Part shown: positions 42,799-54,071 of the stretch, in pieces | Layout of the letters: each line of letters begins with the position of its first letter | How positions within the stretch are numbered: position 1 is the stretch's first letter | Origin: Stropharia rugosoannulata | Taxonomy: Eukaryota; Basidiomycota; Agaricomycetes; Agaricales; Strophariaceae | Assembly (NCBI GenBank): GCA_028532985.1 | Contig: JANCIK010000009.1 | Coordinates: forward strand, 2,418,001 to 2,482,000 | Reading direction: 5' to 3' | DNA: 64,000 bases | Program-made: the position numbers and the translations under genes | Notes under the pieces: generated by a model | What the model saw: only the letters and a program-made list of their open reading frames with translations | The model's database searches: none | Told to the model about the DNA's origin: nothing

Positions 42799-44981
42799 AT
42801 GACCCCAACCAGCGGACCAGAGCACATCAGAGAAGCCACAATGGCCTCAGTTACGAGCACAATTCTCGATAATGATGAGAAGGTCCCAATCAGTCCAATA
42901 GTACCTCCTGTTATACCTCCGGACCATGAAGCGCGTACACTAGTCCTCTGCTTCGATGGGACTGGCGACCAGTTCGACGCTGATAATTCGAACATCGTTC
43001 AGTTAGTCTCTCTCCTCAAAAAGGACGATAAAACGAAGCAACTGGTCTATTATCAGGTATGTTCTGTTGACTCATGAGCGCGTAAGCCATAAACCGATGA
43101 AAACATCTCGAATTCCTAGGCTGGTATTGGAACCTATACGACACCTCAAGTTGCAACACCGTTAGCTTCGTCTTTTAGAAAGGTAAGGTATTTCGCTGCT
43201 GTAATTGCGCTATTCTCTTGATCAAATTGTTAACAAACCTATAGAAGTTGGACGAAGCATTTGCTTGGAATCTTCATACTCATGTTATAAGTAAGTTTCA
43301 CGGCTTATTCTGCGAGGCAATGTATTCAACAAGCAAATATGCATAGGTGGCTATGAATTCATAATGGAGCATTGTATGGTATATTCTATACACAACCCTT
43401 GTATGTTCTCTGACTATTTTCGACATACAGACATTGCTGGGGATAAAATATGCATTTTTGGTTGGTGTACTTTGCTCTTGGCCCGCATTTACCTCGGTCT
43501 CATGATAAATTCAGGGTTCTCTCGAGGAGCATATACTGCTAGGAGGTGAGTCTACACCTGCTTTCGAGACTCTCTACGTTAGTTAACAAAGGGACAGTCT
43601 TGCTGGAATGCTTCATAAAGTCGGACTCCTTCCTGCAGGAAATCATCAGCAAGTGCCGTTTGCTTACAAAATGTATGCACGAGCAGACGATGTGGGCTGG
43701 GAACAATCTGGGGAGTTCAAGAAAGCGTTTTCAGTGGAAGTGCCCATAGAATTCATTGGCGTCTGGTGCGATTGATGCATATTTTTTAGAATGGTAGTCG
43801 GATTTGATGGCTAACATATGCTTATATGCTACATAGGGATACTGTGGACTCTGTTGGTTTGATCCCGAAGAGATTACCCTTCACAACTTCAAACACTATC
43901 GTGCGTACTTTTCGCCACGCGGTATCCTTAGACGAGCGCCGGGCCAAGTTCAAAGCGAACTTGTGGAACAGGCCAACCGCAGAGGAAGCGAAGCTCGGAG
44001 TGGACCCAATTCTTGCATCTGACCAGCGTAACAGCGCCGGCGAAGATAGTCCATCACCAATATCCGCAAATGGCAAAAACATTCCTAAATTAAAGATACC
44101 GAAACATAAGTCGAAGTCGCCATCACACGCGGACGAAAAAGATCAGGCCTTCAACGCGTTGGAGAGGAAATATTCCGAGAAAGCTGAAATCACAACGGAC
44201 ATAGAAGAAGTTTGGTTTGCGGTACGTGTTCCCATCTATTCAAATCTCGAGTCGTTTTTTAGACATCTAAATTAATATTTGTTGAACAGGGATGTCACTG
44301 TGATATCGGCGGCGGCTCCGTGAGCAACAAGACTCGGCATTCATTGGCTCGAATTACCTTGCGCTGGATGGTTAGAGAGTGTTTCAAGACCAACACCGGC
44401 ATTCTTTTTAACTCTGCCACTTTATGGGATATTGGTCTTGACCCTTCCACTTTGTATCCCCTGGTCATCCCTAGGCCGCCGCCACTCCCCGTCGGCTCTC
44501 ACTGTATCTCCCGGCCACCCAAGAATCCAATCCCCATCAGAATACACAAATTCTTGAAGAAGAAATGTGATGTTCAGACAACTGCCGCTCGAATACCCTT
44601 CTTGGGGTCTGAAGAAGAGGAAGAGTTACGAGATGCCCTGTCGCCGAAATATGATCAGCTCAATATCAAAAAGCCATGGTGGGTATTAGAGCTGTTGCCC
44701 CTCAAGCTGAGGTACCAGAAGGGTAATAACGAATGGGTGTCTTATTTCGGGTTAGCGTCCCATTGTACCAATGCCTAAAATTGATTCACTAACAATTGTA
44801 CGGTAGTTCTAACATGGGCCGACCACGGTTCATTCCGAAGCAGAAAAAGAATGGAGTCAAAGTACACCGAAGCGTTCGGTTAAGGATGGAAGCCGAATAC
44901 GAGACTGAATCTGAAGAAAAGAAGGGAAAGAAGTACAGACCCAAGCCCCATTTCAAAGTTGAACCAACATGGATTGACTGA
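42799..44981 (+). CDS. DUF2235 (Tle1-like) alpha/beta hydrolase, copy 2
   Basis: Same layout as copy 1: TLVLCFDGTGDQFDADNSNI, LVYYQAGIGTYTTPQVA, GGYEFIMEHDIAGDKICIFG, elbow GFSRGAYTARSLAGMLHKVG, GNHQQVPFAYKMYARADDVG, IEFIGVWDTVDSVGLIPKRL, FRHAVSLDERRAKFKANLWN, EVWFAGCHCDIGGGSVSNK, and the C-terminal GVKVHRSVRLRMEAEYETE ending EPTWID. The catalytic elbow Ser and the Asp/His motif are intact. The central linker is longer and more basic (IPKLKIPKHKSKSPSHADEK) than in copy 1, and the two differ most there. No signal peptide is seen. Close intron correspondence and 0.8-kb spacing point to tandem duplication. Confidence 0.85.
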
Positions 44982-45187
44982 AATCTACCTCCTAATTGAG
45001 GTTCTTCTATCTCTGCATTATACCATTCTGTCCTACTCTCCTGTACCATGATTTCCACCGTGAATGACATCCATCCTCAATTTGATTGAGAACTTCAACG
45101 ATCTTGAGAAGTCTATTACCGCACTCCTCGCAGTACCCAAATTTTATCCACATTCTGTTTATTGGATGCCTTAGACGACGTCAAATA

Positions 45188-45331
45188 GCCGTTAAGTTAA
45201 GGTATCAGCAGAGAGAGAATAAAAATTGGTGTCTCGTTAGGATTGGTTTCAAAATCAACCGAAGTGTTAATTCAAATGTGGAAGCCGAATATCAAGATAA
45301 GAAGATATACACACCAAGCGAACTGTTTTAA
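45188..45331 (+). pseudogene. C-terminal remnant of a third DUF2235 copy
   Basis: An open stretch reads AVKLRYQQRENKNWCLVRIG, then FKINRSVNSNVEAEYQDKK before a stop. It matches the C-terminal LKLRYQKGNNEW and VKVHRSVRLRMEAEYETE of the intact copy 200 bp upstream. All catalytic parts are missing, so it is a fragment left by unequal exchange or decay. Confidence 0.7.
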
Positions 45332-45461
45332 AGATGGACTGGTAACGTGCGTTAACCCTCGGCGTATCAGTGACTTTACATGTACGTTGCTAACTCACTT
45401 CCCACTACGGTCATCCTTTCACTGCTTAGTTTCCGTTTCCTTTGCATTTCTTCCCGCCGTA

Positions 45462-48400
45462 CTACATACTATCAATGATGTGGCATGCCTGTTTGATTTG
45501 ACTGGAAACTGCAACTATCTAACAGAATCGACTGAGCATTTCACTCTGAGCATCAACTGGTTGTTACTCACATTTTCTTGATTGAATGCCTCAAAGTGAT
45601 TGCCCGGTATATCTAAAGTCTTAGCCAAACTACCTGGCGATACCGTTCTCCACCCTGCAGTAATGTGGTCTGAATCACGACGATCCGAAAGCCATGTCGG
45701 CACCTCTGTCTGGTCAGAAGATATATATGGCTGGCTTGATTTTATAAAGACCAGACGGGGGCTACCATCAGATTGCGTCATCGGTAGAGGCGCGTAGTCG
45801 TTGAGCAGTTGCGTGCTTAGCAGAAATTGCGTCCTGCATAAATTGCGCGACTCCGAATGGAAAGTTTCAGCACCAGACAGGATTTGATTGACCAACGGTG
45901 CCGTGAGAGAAGCATGATCTATTGGGCTAGGAGAGTCGATAAGAACCAGTCCGCGAACTTCTATTGACCTGCTTTTCAGCTGGCGGGCGACCTCAAAAGA
46001 GACAACACCACCGAATGACCATCCTGAGAGAGCGCAAAGTCAGTGAAACTGATATATGTCTAACGTATGATGTACTAACCTCCCAAAATTATAGGTCCTT
46101 CAAATTCGTTGAAGATCAGATCTGCGTAGTATCGAGCCATTTCCATTACACTGCGCCATGGATTAGGCGAAGAAAACCGAGGATTGCTGATAGCCCACAC
46201 ACGGCGGTCCAAACAGAGAAGACGTTCATAGGAAATGATAAGACCACTTCCGTCATGAATAAGCACAAGTGGAGGCAGAGGCGATGTCACATTCTGCAGT
46301 AGCACAAGCGATTTATTGACAGAAAGTGCATCACACATCTTCTTAAATGGGTTATGTGACAACGATATGGGGGAAGACCAATGCGGAAGAGCTGAGGATT
46401 CGAGTCCCTCAATTTGGTTTTCAACGTCTCGAATCGTCCGAGAGCCTGTGAATAAGTCGCGCGGAGCCTCTAAATTATAATCATGTCTAAGGGTATGCAA
46501 GGCTTCTATAGAGGCGAATGAATCCAGTCCCAACGATCCAAGATCAGCGTCATCCTTGATGCAGTCTTCTTCAATATCTAAGATGTTAGCAAGTATCTTT
46601 TTGACCGGGGAGTTTGCGACTTCTCCATGGGGAACCAGGGTGGCAGAAGAGGAAATGCAGCTGGTGTTCGATGACACCGGGGTCTGAGGGCATCTGTTGC
46701 GCGACTTGACATCATGAGGCCAAGCCATATCGACAAGGTGCTTAACCGTCTGACACTGTAACAGATCTTGAACAGTATACCCATTGGCTTTCAGAAGGCC
46801 ATAGAACACTTCGAGACGCGTCAGTGAATCAATTCCAAGCTGGTCCAAAAATAGGTCATCTGAAATGTCTTTGGGATCCATTGCGCATACATTAGCAAAG
46901 AGTTTGTAAAAGGATTCTTTCGAAGCAGAAGAATGCCCATCATCTTTCAAGCGCAAGACCTCTACCGAAGAAATTGCTGTACAGGAAAGAGCCGCTAGGC
47001 CGGCTTTCAAGCTACTGAGACGGACTCGTTGAAAGCGTATCCCTTCGAGACGTGCGACCAAGACATGACTTGCACCGCCGGTAGACATCGCATGGGTGTT
47101 CGCCACTACATAATTCTGGTCGGAGGACTCTATGAGTTCACAATGTACAGAAAAAGCAGCGTCTTTGTCGTGGAAGTATGGAGGCAAGAGATAAACGGCA
47201 TTGATCTCGTTGCATATATATGCGTCGTTGAGATTTCCACGTAGGTTGGACAAGAAACCAGCAACATGAAGCAAAGTGTCGACATAGAAGGGATGGACTA
47301 CGAAACCACCAGGCTCGCAAGAAGAACCAAGTTGCATGACGCCTGTTGCCTCCATTCCGTCAGGGGACACAACCAAAGAACGCAGAGTTTGGAAGTCTTT
47401 TGCATACGTGACGACACGGGGGAAAATCACCTCATATATCGTTCTTGCTGAAAAGATGTCCGGTGCGCCAGTACTCTCTGGTTTCATGAGTCTTTCTGTG
47501 CGTTGTAGAATTGAAGAAGTAAAGCCGGACAAGTGTTTTTGTATATCGGAGGATGAGACAATCATGAAGTTTCCATTTGCGTGGACTTGAACGCCTTCAT
47601 CAATTGATGTTCGAGATCCTACGCTAAAAGAATGATTTACGCGACCTAGCGTAAGTGTCAGATGCGCACGGTAAGTCGGGCAATCACTATTCCAAGTAAG
47701 GGGGTTTGGAAAGGCCAGTTGCTTTAAAACAAGGCCATATTCATTCGACATTGGTAAACGGCTCCCCAATGAGATGTAAATAGCTTCTTGGACGAGCTCT
47801 AGATAAACAGATGCAGAACATAGAGGTGTCTCGCCCACTTTATGACCTTGGATGAAGTGGCTGATATCTTCTAAAGAGATTTTGAAATCATTATTGCCAT
47901 GTACAACCGCAGATGAAGATCGCTCAGAGGCCGACAGGAAGGCGTACTTCCTTTTTGCTGAGGGAAATGGTTGCGACGACTCGGTAAATGGGACCCAGAA
48001 ACGTTGGCGAATGAACGGGTATGGCGGCAAATCAACACAGGCCGCGGAGCCCAAATCTTTGAAAGCTCTGCGCCAATCAAGGGAGCAATTCGATACATAG
48101 AGTGTCTCCAAAGCGCTGCAGAGTGATGACGATGGTTCTTCGCCCCTTCGCACAGAAGCTATGAAAGAGGAAGTAGATAATGTTTCAAATGATCGCAACA
48201 GGCCCAAGACCGCGGGTTGGGGTCCGACGTCAATGTATACCGCCGAGTCGCCATAAACAGAGGACTGCAGGTATGATTCTATGGCCTGAGTAAATCTGAC
48301 CGGCTCTATGCAATGACGAACCAGATAATCATGAGGGGGGAAATCCGGGTCATGAGCCACTATAAATTGCCCCAGCACAGCCGAAATATATGGCAGACGT

Positions 48401-51400
48401 GTTGGACTAGCACGTAATTTTTTTGACATGTCCAGTAGATCGTTTGTCAAGATTGACATAGCGGGGCTGTGATATCCATAAGGAACACGGAGTCGAGCGA
48501 CCTTAGCGCTGTGCTCGGTAACGAGACAGCTGGCGAACGATTCGAGAGTGGATAACGATCCAGACACAACACATTCCTGTGCGCCATTGAAGCAAGCTAT
48601 TGATAGATCGGAAAAGCGATGGTCCGTATACAAGATTGCCTGCACTTTCTCCGAACCCAGAGAGACTACGAGCATCCCAGTAGCCGACTTCGCACATTTT
48701 GCGAACATAGCTCTCGCCCTGCTGGCAACTGCCACTAACGCATCTTTCAATGTCAGTATACCGGCAGTTACGAGGGCCGCGTACTCGCCAAGGCTGCCAT
48801 ACAGTTTTTCAGTGATAGTCTATTTGAAGAAGACGACATGCTTCACCTATGCCCCATGACGGCTATGGGTTTCACTCCCCAAGATAGCCAAAGTTGCGCT
48901 AACGAGTACTCCATGGCAAAAAACGTTGACTGTTGCTGCTCCGTAAAGTCATTCATCTGCACGTTTAACGGAAGGATGCCTGGAAAACCGGCGGCACTAA
49001 GTATAGCTTCGCATTCGTCAACGTGGTACCGAAAGATAGGATATGTTTGATATAGCTTAGAATATTCTGCTATGCCATGATGGCTCCCTTGGCCTGAAAA
49101 TACAAGCACAGCTCCAGACACTCGCTTTGCATCGAATACGGGTGAATTCGTTAAAATCGAAATTAATTCACTTCGCGAAGAAGCAGAGCCTGCAGTGCGA
49201 TAGCGATAAATTTGCCTTCGAGCAGTGGAAGTATAGGCGATATCTAAGAGTGAGGTATGAAGATTTTCTGGTGATTTTAACCAATCAATGAAATTAGACC
49301 GTAGAGTTTCCAATGTAGCTTCGTCTTTTGCTGATAATCCAAACATATAGGGAGTAGGAGTATGTAGATGTTGTGTGTGGGTTGAAACGTGTTCTTCAAC
49401 AATAAGGGCCGTATTGGATCCAGCGGCCCCAAAATTGTTGACCATAGCGATCCGAGAATGTATCCCACTCGCAGGTAGCCAGGGAATATTTTTTGTATTG
49501 ATTTGAATGTGGTCAGTATCTAAGCGACTGATTTTGGGATTCAGGGTCTTGAGCGAAATCTGTCGTGGTATAGTCTTGTGCTGAAACATTAGTAGGACTT
49601 TAGCCAGGCTCGCACAACCCGAAGCAGCTTCAAGATGACCTATATTCGCTTTTATTGAGGTGATGTGGAGCGGATTATCCACAGTGCGACCAATTGCTAA
49701 AACACGTCGGATGCTTTCTAGTTCACTGATATCCCCTGCCTGCGTCCCTGTTCCATGGGCTTCGACGACTGTTATATAGTTGGACTTGATATTTGAACAG
49801 CGAAGAACACGTCGGAAAAGAGCTTCCTGTGTCGGTATATGAGGATGAGTGATTGATTGAGCTTGTCCACTTTGGTTTATCTCGACTCCATGAATGACTC
49901 CCAAAACCCGATCATCCTCCTTCAAAGCGTCCGCAAGTCTCTTTAAGACGAAAACACCACAGCCTTCCGAACGGGAATAACCATCTGCTAGAGCATCAAA
50001 CGACTTGCATTGACCAGAAGGAGACAGAAAATGGCCTTTATCTAGCCCAATGAACATCTAAAAGACTGGATCAGCCTGACTTACGAGAAAAGGTACTAGT
50101 CTGCGACCTACATCAGGACTAGAAATAACATTAACTCCTCCAGCTAGAGCTGCATGACAATCATGGTTCACCAAAGCACGGACGGCTTGATGTATAGCGA
50201 CCATTGAGGAAGAACATGCAGTATCAACGACAATAGATGGTCCACTCAGATTTAAGCAGTACGATAGGCGCCCACTAAGGAAGGCCGTCAAATTACCTGG
50301 AGACTGCAGTGAGTAGAGGATAAAACATAAACAAGTCAATGTATTTACCTGTGCTGTAATATGTATCAATATCATTTGTCAGATTATGGACATAATCATG
50401 GGTTGCTGCACCGATAAAACACCCAAACATATCAGGATTGAAGGTGTCCGTAGCATAGGGAACATAGCCAGCGTGTTCCAAAGCTTGGTAACCAACTTCA
50501 AGTAAATTTCGCTGTTGGGGATCCATGCTACGTGCTTCGCGTGCACTGATATTGAAAAACCTGGAGGCAAATTAGTTGATTACCCTCGTGTTGATATTGG
50601 ACCGAATACCTATGGTCAAAATCGCCTATGTCATCTACAAAGTTACCAGTACTCGTCTTGATCGTCCTTCCCGGTAATACATTGGCAGTGTAATCACGGA
50701 TAGGAAACCTGTCCTCTGGGACCTAAACGACAGATATAAGGACATACTCAGCAAAGCGAATTGAGTAGTTATACCGTCGACAGTGTGTTTTTTCCCGACT
50801 CAAGGATCTTCCAAAGTTCGTGAATGTTAGAAGCACCAGGCATTTTAACGGCCATTCCTATGATTGCAATTGGTTCGTGCTTGGCGGTAGGGTTCGATGA
50901 TATTATGCTATCGGAAATGTTTAAAATGTCATAGCAGAATCCCATAAACACTCTTTCGGTGCGCTTCATTAAACTTGTGCCTAGTCCTAAGTTAAGAAAC
51001 TTCACCCTTGATTTCACTGGAATAGTTAAGACGCATTTTTGGATGACCTTATCCCAATGCACTGGATGTATAAGAACCATATCCACCACTGCTTCCACGA
51101 GCGTAGTGACCTGTTTATTGCCTCTGAAAATAAGATCTCCTGTGAAAGTAGAACGAATAGGAGTGATAAGATCAGTTAATATAGGAAAATGTATGTTTCT
51201 GGATGTGATGTCGGCCAGAACATAATCGCGGACTGTGTTCAGGTCCGCTCGATGATACAGAGCGTTGATGTCTATTGGGTACACCACAACAGAGTCTGGC
51301 AAAGTTTTTGCAAAGGCAGCTAGGTGATGGGGCATGCCAGAAATAGAGACGCGTTGATCTCCTATGACTGCTGTTACAGTAACATGATCCACTCCGAAAG

Positions 51401-52098
51401 GCTTATAAAGTATACATCAGTATGACTGCAATTTCATAACATCACAAAAGTGAACATACCTCGTTAAAAGAACGAACTAACTCCAACACAGAAAGTTCTT
51501 TCAAACCCCCCAACACCATACTCCAAGAACATAGTCCTTGACAATCCTCCAAAACTGCAGACCGCAGAAGGCCCGCCCGATGTATTTGGGACCGTATACC
51601 TATCCACAGGGCAACCTTATATGCTTCGACGGAGTTGTAGATGAAGGCCGGCACAGAAGGAGAGGCGGCAATAACACATGCAGAGATAATCCCAGATGAA
51701 AAGCCTAGAATTCCTACGCGATGGCAGATATTGGAGTGTAGGCCAGTCGTAAAACATGCGCGCGAGCTTTCTGCAAGCGAGACACCTTCAATGTGTGCCA
51801 AGTACAACATGCATTGCATGACTGCGAGAGCAGATCCAGTTAACACAGGATTATTGCGGTATTTCTCGTGGACCAAACCGAGAATGGATTCTTTGCGTGC
51901 GAAGTCAGAGGTGCATATACCAACTTGTGCAACCTCGCTAGCAGTTAACGATGCGAGCTCGCTGTGAAAGGCCTCATAACATGCATCGAGCAACACAGTA
52001 GCTGAAGCTGATTTGGTTGGTCTTAAAGGCTCCTTGGTGGTCGCCAAAGATGTTACCGCCTGTCCACCGAAGATAGGTATGAGGATAAGGGACTCCAT
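45462..52098 (-). CDS. non-reducing polyketide synthase (SAT-KS-AT-PT-ACP-ACP-TE), orsellinic-acid-synthase-like
   Basis: About 2,060 residues, eight or more short introns. SAT (1-340): GFSSG in place of the usual GxCxG, with a downstream ALYHRAD His. KS (about 370-790): [30 protein letters not shown] (active Cys), [11 protein letters not shown] and [12 protein letters not shown] (about 890-1190): FSGQGSHHG, then [11 protein letters not shown], whose Ser codon is split by an intron at about 48770-48830. PT (about 1270-1560): [12 protein letters not shown] with catalytic His and [10 protein letters not shown] with Asp. Two carrier domains: [10 protein letters not shown] and [23 protein letters not shown] (split by an intron at about 46020-46080) and GNHFEAF, ending after [18 protein letters not shown]. 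With no reducing or methylating domains it should condense acetyl/malonyl units and fold them into an aromatic acid, such as orsellinic acid. Product identity is inference from architecture. Confidence 0.93.
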
Positions 52099-54071
52099 GT
52101 TGGCTTCTTAGTGCAGCAAGAAATAAAACGAATTATAACCAAGAAAAGGCTCCTGAAGTTTCTTTCGATAAAAATGAATCAGAGTCAGGCAAGGAACTTC
52201 AATGGCCCTTAAGCCCGGGGAGAAAGTACAATAGCCGGAATGTTACGACAGGAACTAGCGCATAGAGTGTATGCTTCGAAAGCCTGGCTTCTCCATCGAA
52301 TTCAGAGAATTTTCCGGAGAGGTTATCATACCTAAAAACCCAATAAAAACCAATTCGAACCAGTCCGTAAAGAATCAGTATAACTTGAAATGCAGTCAAC
52401 GATTATGAGAGTAGAGCTATATGCTATAGCTGTCAGCGAATGGCGTTTCATATTGAGTGTCTGTGCTTTCTCACCTTGAAGTCTGTGCAGGCACTTGCTA
52501 GGTACGCACCCAGGAGAACAAGGCTGTCACGCTGACGTGATAACAGAACGAAGCGGGAGAAAAAAATCGTAGATCTCAACCCCTGAGCATGCAGCGATGT
52601 CTTCGTTTGCGTTTGGTCTTCGTTCCAAGATAGGTGGAGTAATATGGCAGACGTATTCAATCTTCGGAAACCACTGGACGCGGCCCAAGTGGCTTCGAAG
52701 TGGACACTGGAGGGCCAGTTCGTCCTTTGGCCGTCTACTTGTCCAGTCGTTTGGTTATGCTTGGTGACCGGTGACGCGTGATTGTGAGACAGTTCCTTAA
52801 GGCATGGCGTTTCAACTGCCTTCAAGGACCTTGGTAGATCACCTATTCTCGTCTATGCACTACACAAGCGTACGTACTGACGGGTCATATGGAAAATCAA
52901 GATCGGGCCTTGTTTTGGAACTCTTCAATGGTGCTCATATATTCCGAGGTACGTCTTACAGGGCTTTTTTGCTATGTTTTCTGAAAACTGAAGTAATGTC
53001 ATTTTTCTTGCATCTTTCCAGAAGATTTCCAGTAATTCATCATTTATCAAATCGAAAAGGAACATTCTTGGAAAGAAGCCGTTTATTATAAGCAAGTGCT
53101 CACCGCCTGCCTTGCGGACTCCAGGACAAGAACTTCTGTCTTCCAGACCTTGCGCCTAGAATGCTAATACCCTGCTATACTTCTCCGCTTTACTTTTAGA
53201 GCTCGTCCGTAATGCGAAATCGTTCTGATAACACCCGGTGTAACCCTAGTGATCCTCATCTTGGATATTCACTCATTTTATCGCACTGTTTCTAAATTCT
53301 ATATTGCTCCCTTTTTTTTCTAATAGGTGAAGTGAAGATATTCGCGAATACATTTGCTGACAGAGCGTTTTGAACTAATTCTCAATACCCAGATACTGTG
53401 TCATTGCATTACTTTCATATACTCATTTCTAAATGGAGCTTTTCTTCGATGTTTAATAGGAATGCAACAAGAAGGCAAAAGCCGATGGCACGCCCCCGTA
53501 TGCTTCTCGGAGGTCTATTCAATAGTATAATGAATTTGCCTCATAGTATTGATTGAGAACAAGGAGGGTGCAAGTTTGTTGTAATTTATTTCCTCAATAT
53601 GCCACCAAGTGAGTGCCTTGCTGGTCGAGAAGCTCGCCTATCTTTCTAGATGCATTCAACATGCTGATTGGTACTACAGCATCAAGTCATCGTCCAGTGC
53701 CGCAGACTTTCGTGATTTGGTGGTGGCTTGCGACTGACGTGCGAACTTCGTGAATAATATACCCAACAAGGACCGAAGGTAGGCGGTCACGTATACGCAT
53801 TAATCGGAAATCGGCCAAATCTGCCATTGACACTAACAATAACTTTGTTTGACACCAAATTTATAGTCATGCTGTTCCGGGGATATGGGTGACTAGGGGT
53901 GACCTTTGAACAGATGTTACGATATAAGCTGAGCACCTTCGCTTAGTCGTAAACGACACAATGATGGTTGCACCTGAAGGGGGGAGGCGCCTTGAAGGGC
54001 CAACATCGAAACATAGCACTTGTGAGCTTATATAACATGGGACATGACCTCTGTGATTACCCCCGTTCATC
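52099..54071. other. divergent promoter region between PKS and regulator
   Basis: About 2 kb between divergent genes. Frames at 52448-52825 (minus, 125 codons) and 52804-53091 (plus, 95 codons) show no motif and are probably chance. The region likely holds the promoters of both the polyketide synthase and the transcription factor. Confidence 0.45.

Noticed and set aside
52199..52399. 66-codon hydrophobic frame that could be a membrane-protein fragment
   Set aside because: Too short, no matching exons nearby and no family recognised.
52448..52825. 125-codon minus-strand frame upstream of the polyketide synthase
   Set aside because: No domain, no conserved pattern and it overlaps another chance frame. 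Treated as part of the divergent promoter region.
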